In this document: positions 1-8,131 of the stretch, piece after piece
Position numbering within the stretch: the first letter of the stretch is position 1
Layout: every line of letters starts with the position of its first letter
Source of the DNA: Phocaeicola sartorii JCM 17136 = DSM 21941
GTDB lineage: Bacteria > Bacteroidota > Bacteroidia > Bacteroidales > Bacteroidaceae
DNA: 64,000 bases
Direction of reading: 5' to 3'
Assembly: GCF_000614185.1 (NCBI RefSeq)
Contig: NZ_BAKM01000008.1
Coordinates: 1 to 64,000, forward strand
Notes under the pieces: model-generated
Database searches by the model: none
Seen by the model: the letters and a program-made list of their open reading frames with translations, nothing else
Told to the model about the DNA's origin: nothing
Program-made: the position numbers and the translations under genes

Positions 1-12
1 GTTATACCCGCC

Positions 13-56
13 TGCGAAATATGATCTCTACTATAGTTCATCTCCTAATTATAGAT
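13..56. repeat. Dispersed 44-bp intergenic repeat, copy 1
   Basis: This 44-base stretch matches 42928-42971 at 40 of 44 positions in the same orientation. Both copies lie outside genes. The other copy sits directly before the -7 element of the marC promoter, but this one is not followed by a TAnnTTTG box. No open reading frame or inverted termini were seen, so its nature (mobile remnant, protein-binding site or RNA element) is open. Confidence 0.7.
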
Positions 57-370
57 GGCTTCCGTCCTCCGTAGCGGACGTAGGCACCTTTATGGCCTGA
101 TGGTATACAGCAGGATGATAAAACAAGGGGGATAGCCGGGAATTTGCATGTAGTGGAATCATTTTTAGGGATGATGTCGCATGAAGGGAAAAACTGTGCG
201 ATGAAAATCGCTGGTATGAGAACAGAGGAGCAAACACACTTCAAAAAAATCGCTAAATTGTGCGTTAAAAATAATATATGTTTAATTTATCTCTGAAAAA
301 TACGCACTTATATTATACATATTGGAATATTATTTGCATCTTTAGGGCACAAATTTAAAATCTATTTTTT
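57..370. other. Non-coding stretch before the NVEALA pseudogene
   Basis: No convincing gene is present on either strand; the reverse-strand open frames here have no recognisable domain. A short imperfect palindrome lies in the first 40 bases. The final 100 bases are very AT-rich and presumably hold the promoter of the following small gene, but I could not place a clear TTTG / TAnnTTTG pair. Confidence 0.5.
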
Positions 371-634
371 ATGAGAAAAGTATTTAAACCTATGTTAGCT
401 TTAGCTTTTATTACATTAGTTAGTTATAATGTATATTCCTCATAACAGAAAACAACCATATCTGATTTAGCTTTATCCAATGTGGAAGTGTTGGCAAATG
501 GAGAAGCTGATTGTCATAATACAAACGGTTATAAAGACTGGGAAACAGAATCGTGGTTCGGAAATAAAAAAGAATTCTATGATTGTTGTCATGTATTAAG
601 AAGTGGCTATTCTCCATCAGGTAGCTGCCAATAA
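371..634 (+). pseudogene. NVEALA-family small secreted protein, killed by an internal stop
   Basis: Reading from ATG 371 gives a hydrophobic signal sequence ending in YNVYSS, then a TAA stop at 443-445, then an unbroken frame to 634 beginning QKTTISDLALSNVEVLANGE. YNVYSSQ followed by DLALSNVE(V/A)LA is the hallmark of the NVEALA family, short exported Bacteroidota proteins of unknown function. The mature part has four cysteines (one near the start, a CC pair, one near the end). The stop falls at the signal/mature junction and is explained by CAA to TAA. Unlike the frameshifts elsewhere in this window it is a substitution, so it looks genuine. An intact relative lies at 1733-2011. The family call is firm; whether any product is made is doubtful. 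Confidence 0.75.
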
Positions 635-644
635 AAATTAAGTT

Positions 645-882
645 TGCGGTGAAAAATGTTTTTATTTGTTTTCTCAGCAACAGGTAGATATGAAAAAAAA
701 GAGTGGACATTCTATGATTGAAATATATGATATGAAAGGTCAACCACTTGCATGTATCGATCTTGATATTATTGCGCGTAGAATGTTGGTTGACGAGAAG
801 AATAAAAAAATCATATTTACTCTCTCCATTGGATGACGATATTCATTTGGGAACTCTTCCTTGTGAGCAGGAAATACTATAA
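645..882 (+). pseudogene. Remnant of a 6-bladed beta-propeller protein (C-terminal part)
   Basis: Reading from 645 gives a readable run including SMIEIYDMKGQPLACIDLDI and MLVDEKNKKI. Then one extra base near 815-818 shifts the frame, after which YLLSPLDDDIHLGTLPCEQ continues to TAA at 880-882. This matches the C-terminal end of TolB-like 6-bladed beta-propeller proteins that commonly accompany NVEALA genes in Bacteroidota, such as the intact gene at 2255-3379. The front two-thirds is missing and there is no start codon. With the stopped NVEALA gene just upstream, it looks like an older, decayed copy of the intact locus at 1733-3970. Confidence 0.55.
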
Positions 883-1732
883 AAAAGAAAAGATGAAAGA
901 AAAAGCCAATGCTTCGCTATATTGATAATCTCTCGTGTATGTTATATCAATTAAAAATGGAAAAGTGGAAAGTATGTTGCAAAAAGGTGAAAAGAAAAAA
1001 TGATGATAAAGTAGGATTGTCTTTTCTTACTGAAACAAAAAACATAGAAGATGCTAAATCCCTTTTTTAATGTAATTAGAGGATAGGGAAAGACTATGAA
1101 CAACACGGAATAATGGGAATAATATCGTTGATTATTAGCATATTGCTGATTTTAATACTTTGACGGGTGGTATTTGGAGATGCCTGTTTTTAGGCATATT
1201 TTTGCAACGTATTTCTATTGCGGAGAAGCAGAGGCTTTCCGCTTTCATCATTTTATAGGGCGCAGTTTACATCGGTTTACGATGGTTGGCACAGTCGGCA
1301 AGCAGTATCATATCCTCTTTTTTTATACGGCAGTTCAGCGAAGGGGTAACTTTTGACATAAGAAGAGGATAGTACGTAAAGGCCATTCCAGATAATGTGG
1401 TGGGAAAAATAAAAATAGAATTTTTGGTGGAAGAATATTTTAAAACCACCTTGTTAGAAGCCTTTAGAGGGATAATGCTTTCTGTCATCATAAACCTGCG
1501 CTAAATTCTTATATATAGAATGATTGGGCTTTTCCTGCATCAGAATATCGAACCAATACTTGTTATGTTAATTCTTGTTGACCATGTTAAAATGGCAAGA
1601 AATAGATAGGAAAATTTTATAATATGAAAAAAAAATATTATAATTGTACAATACTTCGGTAAAAGCTTACCGATGTGTTGAATATTTGCATTTTTGTTTT
1701 TTTCTGAAATAAAATATTAACTTAAATAATTA
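883..1732. other. Decayed region, no supportable gene
   Basis: About 850 bases of AT-rich sequence with only short frames on both strands. Short protein-like runs appear, such as GLSFLTETKNIEDAKSLF on the plus strand near 1015-1070, and an 74-residue reverse-strand frame at 1267-1491, but none has a recognisable domain or start signal. A small perfect hairpin (7-bp stem, 4-base loop) lies at 1656-1673 just ahead of the next NVEALA gene. The stretch fits eroded accessory DNA between two generations of the same locus. Confidence 0.5.
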
Positions 1733-2011
1733 ATGCGCATGAAAAAGGTAGTTATTGTATTTTTTTGTTTGGTATCAGCTTTTACAACTTTTATTGCATA
1801 TGAAAAGGAGGCAGGTGTAAGTGATTTAGTTTTTTCTGAAGTTGAGGCTTTGGCTGATGTAGAACTTCCAGGAGTTACTATTACATGTAGTAGAGATCCA
1901 TACGATGCGGTGGGGAGATGTTATAAAAATATAGGCGATACTTTTACTAAGGTATGTAGGTTTAGTGGATATCAATCTGATTTTTGTACCTATTCTTACT
2001 ATGTAAGATAG
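1733..2011 (+). CDS. NVEALA-family small secreted cysteine-rich protein
   Basis: A 92-residue protein with a signal sequence over residues 1-25 and then DLVFSEVEALADVELPG, a variant of the family's NVEALA motif. The remaining 45 residues contain four cysteines (in ITC, GRC, KVC and DFC), enough for two disulfides if exported, as in the dead paralogue at 371-634. The function of this Bacteroidota family is unknown. Translation may start at 1733 or at the second ATG at 1739; the latter gives a more usual MKK start. The gene is followed by two hairpins and is probably transcribed separately from the downstream lipoprotein. Family membership is well supported; any role as a signal or toxin peptide would be speculation. 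Confidence 0.75.
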   Translation: MRMKKVVIVFFCLVSAFTTFIAYEKEAGVSDLVFSEVEALADVELPGVTITCSRDPYDAVGRCYKNIGDTFTKVCRFSGYQSDFCTYSYYVR

Positions 2012-2022
2012 TAAATTATATA

Positions 2023-2064
2023 AATAGATGCATGCTGGCTAAAAGCTTTCGGTGTGCATCTATT
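2023..2064 (+). other. Strong hairpin downstream of the NVEALA gene
   Basis: A 13-bp stem with one G-U pair (2023-2035 with 2052-2064) encloses a 16-base loop. It begins 12 bases after the NVEALA stop codon and has no T-run, so it fits mRNA 3'-end protection or a regulatory structure better than a terminator. Confidence 0.55.
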
Positions 2065-2152
2065 ATGTTTGCTGATGCATTTAAAACATTGCATAGTTTT
2101 CTTAGAGAGAAGGAATAATTAGGGGAATATATGGCATATTTTATGTGGTGAT

Positions 2153-2180
2153 AGATCTATATATCAATAGATCTTTTTTT
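2153..2180 (+). terminator. Intrinsic terminator between the NVEALA gene and the propeller lipoprotein gene
   Basis: A perfect 8-bp stem (AGATCTAT at 2153-2160 with ATAGATCT at 2167-2174) closes a 6-base loop and runs straight into a T-tract to 2180. It separates the NVEALA transcript from the gene at 2255. Confidence 0.7.
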
Positions 2181-2254
2181 ATTTATCCACGTGTTTGATA
2201 TGAATTGGTAAATGTGTGAAATTTCTAAAAATGTTTTAAGAATAATCTATAATA

Positions 2255-3379
2255 ATGAAACAAATTATATTTTTGCTTATATTCGTTTTGGCAGGTTGTA
2301 GTAAAAAATCCTCATTAGACGAGAATGTTCCAACGATTAAGATCAACCTTGATCAACTTTCGGATGTATCTTTAACAGAATTTACAGATAGTATTGGAGT
2401 TGTATCTTTAGAAACCAATGATTCATGTTTGATAGCTTCTGTTTTTAAGATAGTGAAACAAAATAATTTATTATATATATTGGATCAAAGACAAAATACT
2501 CTTTTTTGTTTTGATTTAAATGGCAGGTATCATTTTAAAATTAATGATTATGGAATAGGACCTGATGAATATCAAGCTATTGAAGATTTTACAGTAACGG
2601 AAACAGGGCTTATCTATCTTCTTGAACCATGGGGTAATGTTTATTGTTATGATAAAGAAGGTAAATTGACACAAAAGATTTCATTATTGGAAAAGTTAAA
2701 ATCCTATAATGAAATTTTAGCAACAGATTCGGCTTTGGTGATTTTTTCATTATGGGGGCAAGTCTTATATTATCCAATGGGTAATGATAATAAGGAGAAA
2801 ATTTATGATTTGAATCCCCCTATGGAAATTTTATGTCCTTTAAACCGGTCATATGTATATCATAATAAAGTAAGGACTATTAGCTTGTTTGATTCTAAAG
2901 TTTCAGAGTTGTCAGAAGAGGGGTTAATGACTTGTTGTATATGGGATTTTCAGAGGAAAAATAATGATGAAGGAAATGTTGAAAAGCTAATTCAGTTTCT
3001 TGTAAATGAAAGAACTAATTCGGGTTTTGATAAAACTATTTTGGATTATGTAGGTTCAGGTAAATTGTTAAATCAATTTGTTCATAAAATTTTTGAGAAT
3101 GACAGATACATGATATTACTGATGGATTATAAAGATGATTTTATGCACGTGATTTACGATAAGAAAGAAAAGAAAAATTTAGTATTTAAACAGACAAAAG
3201 AAAATACAATTTTGCATACAAGCGTTTTTACCAATGATGCTTTTATTTATTATGAACGGCCATTTATAAAAAGTGATAGAAACTTAAATTGCTTGCCTTC
3301 TGATATTTTAAAAAAGTATGAAGAAAAGCAGGAAAGTGAGAGTAATCCTTTAATCACTATTTTTTATTTAAAGAATTAG
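2255..3379 (+). CDS. 6-bladed beta-propeller lipoprotein
   Basis: A 374-residue protein with a lipoprotein signal (residues 1-15, LAGC lipobox) followed by a predicted all-beta region with repeated blade-like segments such as LYILDQRQNTLFCFDLNG and YGIGPDEYQAIEDFTVTETG. The G-x-GP-x-EY and YLLEPWGNVYCYDKEGK elements are typical of TolB-like 6-bladed propellers widespread in Bacteroidota accessory loci, usually of unknown function. It is expected on the outer membrane or facing the periplasm. It lies three bases before the CxxC membrane protein gene, so the two are almost certainly co-transcribed. A decayed relative sits at 645-882. The fold is fairly sure; the ligand or partner is not. Confidence 0.7.
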   Translation: MKQIIFLLIFVLAGCSKKSSLDENVPTIKINLDQLSDVSLTEFTDSIGVVSLETNDSCLIASVFKIVKQNNLLYILDQRQNTLFCFDLNGRYHFKINDYGIGPDEYQAIEDFTVTETGLIYLLEPWGNVYCYDKEGKLTQKISLLEKLKSYNEILATDSALVIFSLWGQVLYYPMGNDNKEKIYDLNPPMEILCPLNRSYVYHNKVRTISLFDSKVSELSEEGLMTCCIWDFQRKNNDEGNVEKLIQFLVNERTNSGFDKTILDYVGSGKLLNQFVHKIFENDRYMILLMDYKDDFMHVIYDKKEKKNLVFKQTKENTILHTSVFTNDAFIYYERPFIKSDRNLNCLPSDILKKYEEKQESESNPLITIFYLKN

Positions 3380-3382
3380 GCT

Positions 3383-3970
3383 ATGAAAAAAGGTTATTGG
3401 ATAGCTTTGATTTTTATGTTAGTATGTAATCTTATGCTGTTTTATGTATTAATGCGAAAAAAAACGGGAACAAATGAGCATCTAAAAGTTTCGTTTAGTG
3501 CAGAGGAGAATCTTGTAACACAAGGAAGCTATGTATTGTATGAGTCTTTGGGAATCTCTTTGAAAAATATGTATGTTTTTAGAAACTCCGGTAAAGATTC
3601 CACTTTGATTGATTATTGGGCGCATGAGCCACATTTGGTATTTAGATATAATATGGAGGCGTGTACTCCATGTGTAGCAAATGTAATATCGGCAATAAAA
3701 GAAGTGTTTCCTGATTATGCGACAAATGGTAATATTATATTTTCATGTAAAGGGCTAAAGTCTGGTTTGAATGTTAATTTTAATGGGAAAATGCATTATT
3801 CGTTTGGGAAAGGCATTTTGGGAATACCAATAGAAGAATATAATATTCCATATCTATTTGTATTAGATGAGAACTTAAAGTTAGATTTTTTATTTGTTGT
3901 ATATCCTAAAGGAAACAAACAAACTTTGATTGATTATTTAAATTTGGCTAAAGTCAGATTTGATCTTTAA
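3383..3970 (+). CDS. Membrane-anchored thioredoxin-like CxxC protein
   Basis: A 195-residue protein with one N-terminal membrane segment (about residues 5-24) and a soluble domain presumably in the periplasm. The segment VFRYNMEACTPCVANVISAI places a C-x-x-C pair (CTPC) at the start of a helix after a beta strand, the usual thioredoxin/redoxin layout. The later IEEYNIPYLFVLDENLKLDF resembles the cis-proline strand and the edge of the fold. It follows the propeller lipoprotein by three bases and lies near a secreted four-cysteine protein, so a role in making or reducing disulfides in that protein is plausible but is inference. Overall similarity to classical TlpA/DsbA is low. Confidence 0.6.
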   Translation: MKKGYWIALIFMLVCNLMLFYVLMRKKTGTNEHLKVSFSAEENLVTQGSYVLYESLGISLKNMYVFRNSGKDSTLIDYWAHEPHLVFRYNMEACTPCVANVISAIKEVFPDYATNGNIIFSCKGLKSGLNVNFNGKMHYSFGKGILGIPIEEYNIPYLFVLDENLKLDFLFVVYPKGNKQTLIDYLNLAKVRFDL

Positions 3971-4003
3971 TTTATATGTAATGTCATATATCATCGATGA
4001 AGT

Positions 4004-4249
4004 CTTGACAGCGATAAAAAGGAGATGTGCCGTAGTTTTGACACATCTCCCACTTCTGATGTTCTGACTTTTTTTCAAATCAAGCTTTATCGGTTTCATC
4101 CGCTGCTCAACAAGATTGTTCGATTTCTCAGCTTTGCTATCAAGTATGAAGTTTCTGAGACTGTCCCATTGGTTCAATGGACACATTCGGGCATTAAGGT
4201 GGTCCTGGTCCCGTGGTGGCATAATTTGCTTCGGATAGTTACGATACAA
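4004..4249 (-). pseudogene. IS66-family transposase remnant (C-terminal end)
   Basis: The reverse strand gives a frame in which SNNLVEQRMKPIKLDLKKSQ followed by NIRSGRCVKTTAHLLFIAV matches the C-terminal end of Bacteroidota IS66 transposases (typically NNLCEQxMxxIKLxLKNxxNIGS). Only about 80 residues remain. The catalytic part, the accessory ORFs and the inverted repeats are absent, so the copy is dead. It lies between the NVEALA locus and the leucine operon and may mark the edge of an acquired segment. Confidence 0.6.
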
Positions 4250-4380
4250 TAGTCCTTCTTTGGGAATGTTCTTCTACAGAAATGTTGGTAGATCGCTCTC
4301 TTTCTCCTATAAACTGTTACTACCCAAATAGAATAAATAAAAAACCGTAGCTTATATCAAGAAAAAACTTTCATTTTTAT

Positions 4381-4410
4381 TTTGTGTTTAAAAAATAATC
4401 TCTACCTTTG
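4381..4410 (+). promoter_or_regulatory. Promoter of the leucine operon
   Basis: TTTG at 4381-4384 and TACCTTTG at 4403-4410 with an 18-bp spacer match the Bacteroidota sigma-ABfr consensus (TTTG, 19-21 bp, TAnnTTTG) closely. Transcription would start near 4417, about 24 bases before the leader peptide. Confidence 0.75.
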
Positions 4411-4440
4411 CAACGTTTTAAATAAAATGAGAGATAAATA

Positions 4441-4524
4441 ATGAACCAAGGATTTATACATATTTTGCTATGCGGCATTATTATTCTACTGGCAAAGTCA
4501 GCGGGAAGTGAGTGTCGTGCGTAA
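4441..4524 (+). CDS. Putative leu operon leader peptide (27 residues)
   Basis: A short frame starts about 24 bases after the predicted transcription start and ends 26 bases before a terminator hairpin. Its middle reads F-I-H-I-L-L-C-G-I-I-I-L-L, so nine of thirteen consecutive codons specify isoleucine or leucine. That is what a ribosome-mediated attenuator of a branched-chain amino acid operon needs: stalling at these codons when Leu/Ile-tRNA is scarce would prevent the terminator from forming. A membrane mini-protein cannot be excluded, but the position between promoter and terminator of the leu genes argues strongly for a leader. I did not work out the competing antiterminator pairing. Confidence 0.7.
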   Translation: MNQGFIHILLCGIIILLAKSAGSECRA

Positions 4525-4550
4525 AAGTATGTATGAATGATGATATACGA

Positions 4551-4587
4551 AAGCCTTTCTCACTTCCTTGTGTGAAAGGCTTTTTTT
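4551..4587 (+). terminator. Attenuator terminator ahead of leuA
   Basis: A 13-position stem with one mismatch (4551-4563 with 4570-4582), a 6-base loop and seven T residues form an intrinsic terminator upstream of the first structural gene. With the Leu/Ile-rich leader at 4441-4524 it is best read as a transcription attenuator. Confidence 0.8.
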
Positions 4588-4624
4588 ATGAATATAATGA
4601 TAGTAAAATATAAAATTGAAACCT

Positions 4625-6121
4625 ATGAGTGACAGATTATTTATTTTTGATACCACCCTTCGTGATGGTGAGCAGGTTCCGGGATGTCAGTTGAATACAG
4701 TAGAAAAGATTCAGGTGGCCAAGCAGCTGGAAGCTTTGGGAGTAGATGTGATTGAGGCGGGATTTCCTATTTCAAGTCCGGGAGACTTCAATTCTGTAAT
4801 TGAAATCTCAAAGGCCGTTACATGGCCTACTATCTGTGCGCTGACCCGTGCGGTAGAAAAGGACATTGATGTAGCTGCTGACGCGCTGAAGTTTGCCAAG
4901 CACAAACGTATCCATACCGGTATCGGAACATCCGATTCACATATCAAATATAAATTCAATTCTACCCGTGAAGAAATTATAGAGCGTGCGGTAGCTGCCG
5001 TGAAATATGCACGCCGCTATGTGGATGATGTGGAATTCTATGCGGAAGATGCGGGACGTACGGATAATGAATATCTGGCTCGTGTGGTAGAAGCCGTTAT
5101 TAAGGCGGGAGCGACAGTGGTGAATATACCTGATACCACAGGTTATTGCTTGCCTGAGGAGTATGGGGCGAAAATTAAATACCTGGTAGATCATGTAGAT
5201 GGGATTGACAAGGCCATTATCTCTACTCACTGCCATAATGATTTGGGTATGGCTACTGCCAATACCATCAGTGGTGTGCTGAATGGGGCGCGTCAGGTGG
5301 AAGTGACTATCAACGGCATTGGAGAACGTGCCGGTAATACTTCGTTGGAAGAGGTGGCGATGATTGTCAAATGTCATAATGATATCCATATCCAGACAAA
5401 TATCAACACACAGAAGATTTATCCGACCAGTCGTATGGTATCAAGTCTGATGAATATGCCGGTTCAGCCGAATAAGGCAATCGTAGGACGCAATGCTTTT
5501 GCGCATTCTTCCGGTATTCATCAGGACGGTGTGCTGAAGAATGTACAGACTTACGAAATCATTGACCCGAAAGATGTGGGTATTGATGATAATGCTATCG
5601 TTTTAACCGCCCGTAGCGGACGTGCCGCTTTGAAACATCGTCTTCATGTTTTGGGGGTCGAACTGGAACAGGACAAACTGGATAAGGTATATGAGGACTT
5701 CTTGAAACTGGCCGATAAGAAGAAAGATATCACAGATGATGATATTCTGGTTTTGGCAGGAGCCGATAGAAGCGTCAATAACCATATCAAGCTGGATTAC
5801 TTGCAGGTGACAAGTGGTGTGGGGGTCCGTTCGGTGGCAAGCTTGGGACTGAATATTGCCGGAGAGCACTTTGAAGCCGCCGCCAGTGGAAACGGACCGG
5901 TAGATGCCGCTATCAAGGCTTTGAAGAAAATCATAGACCGGCACATGGTGCTGAAGGAGTTCACGATTCAAGCTATCAGCAAAGGTAGTGATGATATGGG
6001 TAAAGTACACATGCAGGTGGAATACGACGGACAGATGTACTATGGTTTCGGAGCGAATACGGATATTATCGCTGCATCCGTAGAAGCCTATATTGATTGT
6101 ATCAACAAGTTTAAAAGATAA
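4625..6121 (+). CDS. leuA: 2-isopropylmalate synthase
   Basis: Catalyses condensation of acetyl-CoA with 2-oxoisovalerate, the first committed step of leucine synthesis, in the cytoplasm. The 498-residue protein opens with the DRE-TIM metallolyase signature [13 protein letters not shown] and carries [14 protein letters not shown] with the metal-binding HxH, then [19 protein letters not shown], which typifies LeuA. The C-terminal part has the LeuA regulatory/dimer domain, so leucine feedback inhibition is expected. I take ATG 4625; an in-frame TTG at 4616 would add only three residues. It heads the operon leuA-leuC-leuD-synthase 2-leuB behind an attenuator. Confidence 0.95.
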   Translation: MSDRLFIFDTTLRDGEQVPGCQLNTVEKIQVAKQLEALGVDVIEAGFPISSPGDFNSVIEISKAVTWPTICALTRAVEKDIDVAADALKFAKHKRIHTGIGTSDSHIKYKFNSTREEIIERAVAAVKYARRYVDDVEFYAEDAGRTDNEYLARVVEAVIKAGATVVNIPDTTGYCLPEEYGAKIKYLVDHVDGIDKAIISTHCHNDLGMATANTISGVLNGARQVEVTINGIGERAGNTSLEEVAMIVKCHNDIHIQTNINTQKIYPTSRMVSSLMNMPVQPNKAIVGRNAFAHSSGIHQDGVLKNVQTYEIIDPKDVGIDDNAIVLTARSGRAALKHRLHVLGVELEQDKLDKVYEDFLKLADKKKDITDDDILVLAGADRSVNNHIKLDYLQVTSGVGVRSVASLGLNIAGEHFEAAASGNGPVDAAIKALKKIIDRHMVLKEFTIQAISKGSDDMGKVHMQVEYDGQMYYGFGANTDIIAASVEAYIDCINKFKR

Positions 6122-6139
6122 TAATACGTAAATACAAAA

Positions 6140-7521
6140 ATGGCTAATACATTATTTGATAAGATTTGGGACGCCCACGTGATACAGAAAGTAGAGGACG
6201 GACCTACCCAGCTTTATATAGACAGGCTTTATTGCATGAAGTGACCAGTCCGCAGGCTTTTGCCGGACTGCGTGAGCGCGGAGTGAAAGTTTTCCGTCCG
6301 GATCACGTTTATTGTATGCCGGACCATAATACTCCGACACACGATCAGGATAAACCGATTGAAGATCCGGTTTCTAAGACACAGGTGGATACATTGGCAA
6401 AGAATGCTGCGGATTTTGGTCTGGCGCATTTCGGCATGATGGACAAGAGAAATGGCATTATTCATGTGGTAGGTCCGGAAAGAGGGCTGACTTTGCCGGG
6501 GATGACAATTGTTTGCGGTGACTCGCATACCTCGACCCATGGTGCGATGGGAGCTGTAGCTTTCGGTATCGGTACCAGTGAAGTGGAGATGGTATTGGCA
6601 TCGCAATGTATCTTGCAGTCCCGTCCGAAAACCATGCGCATCACTATTGACGGTGAGCTGGGAAAGGGAGTGACGGCAAAAGACATGGCTCTTTATATGA
6701 TGTCTCAGATGACGACCAGTGGCGCTACCGGATACTTCGTGGAATATGCCGGTTCGGCTGTGCGCAACCTAAGTATGGAAGGCCGCCTCACTTTATGTAA
6801 CCTGAGTATCGAAATGGGTGCCCGTGGGGGCATGGTGGCTCCTGACGAAGTGACTTTTGACTATATAAAAGGAAGGGAACATGCTCCGAAGGGTGCGGAT
6901 TGGGAGAAAGCGGTGGCTTATTGGAAAACGTTGAAGAGTGATGAGGATGCCGTATTTGATAAAGAGGTTCGTTTTGATGCCGCAGATATCCAGCCGATGA
7001 TTACATACGGAACCAATCCGGGAATGGGCATGGGAATCACTGAAAAGATTCCGGCAGATGATAAGAGCGCTTCTTTTCAAAAATCATTGGACTATATGGG
7101 ATTCCAGCCGGGAGAGTCACTGCTGGGCAAGAAGATTGATTATGTATTTTTGGGGGCTTGTACCAACGGCCGTATTGAGGACTTCCGTGCCTTTGCCTCT
7201 TTGGTGAAAGGGAAACAGAAAGCGGATCATGTGATTGCATGGCTGGTGCCGGGATCATGGATGGTGGATGCGCAGATCCGTGAGGAAGGACTGGACAAGA
7301 TATTGGAAGAAGCAGGATTTGCTATCCGTCAGCCGGGCTGTTCCGCTTGTCTGGCGATGAATGATGATAAGATTCCGGCCGGAAAATATTCGGTATCTAC
7401 CAGTAACCGTAACTTTGAAGGACGTCAGGGGCCGGGCGCGCGTACGTTGCTTGCCAGTCCGCTGGTAGCGGCTGCGGCGGCAGTGACGGGTGTGATAACA
7501 GATCCTAGAGAACTAATGTAA
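6140..7521 (+). CDS. leuC: 3-isopropylmalate dehydratase large subunit, one apparent base deletion
   Basis: With LeuD it isomerises 2- to 3-isopropylmalate using a [4Fe-4S] cluster. The start is ATG 6140 ([20 protein letters not shown]), 18 bases after leuA. At 6235 the frame breaks: adding one C (TTGCATGAAG to TTGCCATGAAG) joins the N-terminus to [16 protein letters not shown] and gives 460 residues, the normal family size. All three cluster cysteines are visible (FLGACTNGR and [11 protein letters not shown]). Since every other residue fits a working enzyme and leucine synthesis depends on it, the break is probably a sequence error. An open frame starting at 6166 is in the wrong phase for its first 23 residues and is not the true N-terminus. 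Confidence 0.93.
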
Positions 7522-7534
7522 AAATACGAAGACA

Positions 7535-8131
7535 ATGAAACAGAAATTCAATATCATAACAAGCACTTGCGTGCCCCTTCCGTTGGAGAATGTGGACACA
7601 GACCAAATTATTCCGGCCCGTTTCTTAAAGGCGACCACCCGTGAAGAGAAATTCTTCGGTGATAATCTGTTCCGTGACTGGCGCTATAATCCGGATGGCT
7701 CTCTGAACAAGGATTTTGTATTGAATAATCCTACTTATGGCGGACAAATCCTGGTGGCGGGAAAGAATTTCGGTTCCGGCTCCAGCCGTGAACATGCCGC
7801 ATGGGCTATCGCAGGATATGGTTTCCGGGTAGTGGTGTCCAGTTTCTTTGCGGATATTCATAAGAATAATGAATTGAATAACTTTGTGCTTCCGGTGGTG
7901 GTGAGTGAAGGGTTCTTGAAGGAACTTTTCGATTCGATCCACGCAGATCCGAAAATGGAAGTGGAAGTAAATCTGCCCGAACAGACGATCACTAACAAGG
8001 CGACAGGCAAAAGCGAGCATTTTGAAATCAATGCGTACAAGAAACATTGCCTGATGAACGGACTGGACGATATCGACTTTTTGCTGACCAACAAAGACAA
8101 GATAGAAGCATGGGAAAAAGCGTCAAGATAG
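7535..8131 (+). CDS. leuD: 3-isopropylmalate dehydratase small subunit
   Basis: A 198-residue swivelling-domain partner of LeuC; the two subunits make up the isopropylmalate isomerase. It shows the family signatures NVDTDQIIPARFLK near the N-terminus and FGSGSSREHAAWAI in the middle (substrate-binding loop). Length is typical. The start lies 13 bases after leuC, and the end overlaps the next gene by 22 bases in a different frame, which points to tight translational coupling. Confidence 0.96.
   Translation: MKQKFNIITSTCVPLPLENVDTDQIIPARFLKATTREEKFFGDNLFRDWRYNPDGSLNKDFVLNNPTYGGQILVAGKNFGSGSSREHAAWAIAGYGFRVVVSSFFADIHKNNELNNFVLPVVVSEGFLKELFDSIHADPKMEVEVNLPEQTITNKATGKSEHFEINAYKKHCLMNGLDDIDFLLTNKDKIEAWEKASR

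Noticed and set aside
1267-1491. 74-residue minus-strand frame in the decayed region
   Set aside because: It has no signal peptide, domain or promoter and sits in eroded DNA; similar frames arise by chance in AT-rich sequence.
6166-6240. Alternative N-terminus for leuC beginning [20 protein letters not shown]
   Set aside because: It is the wrong phase. The conserved LeuC N-terminus is in the other frame from 6140 and is joined by restoring one C at 6235.
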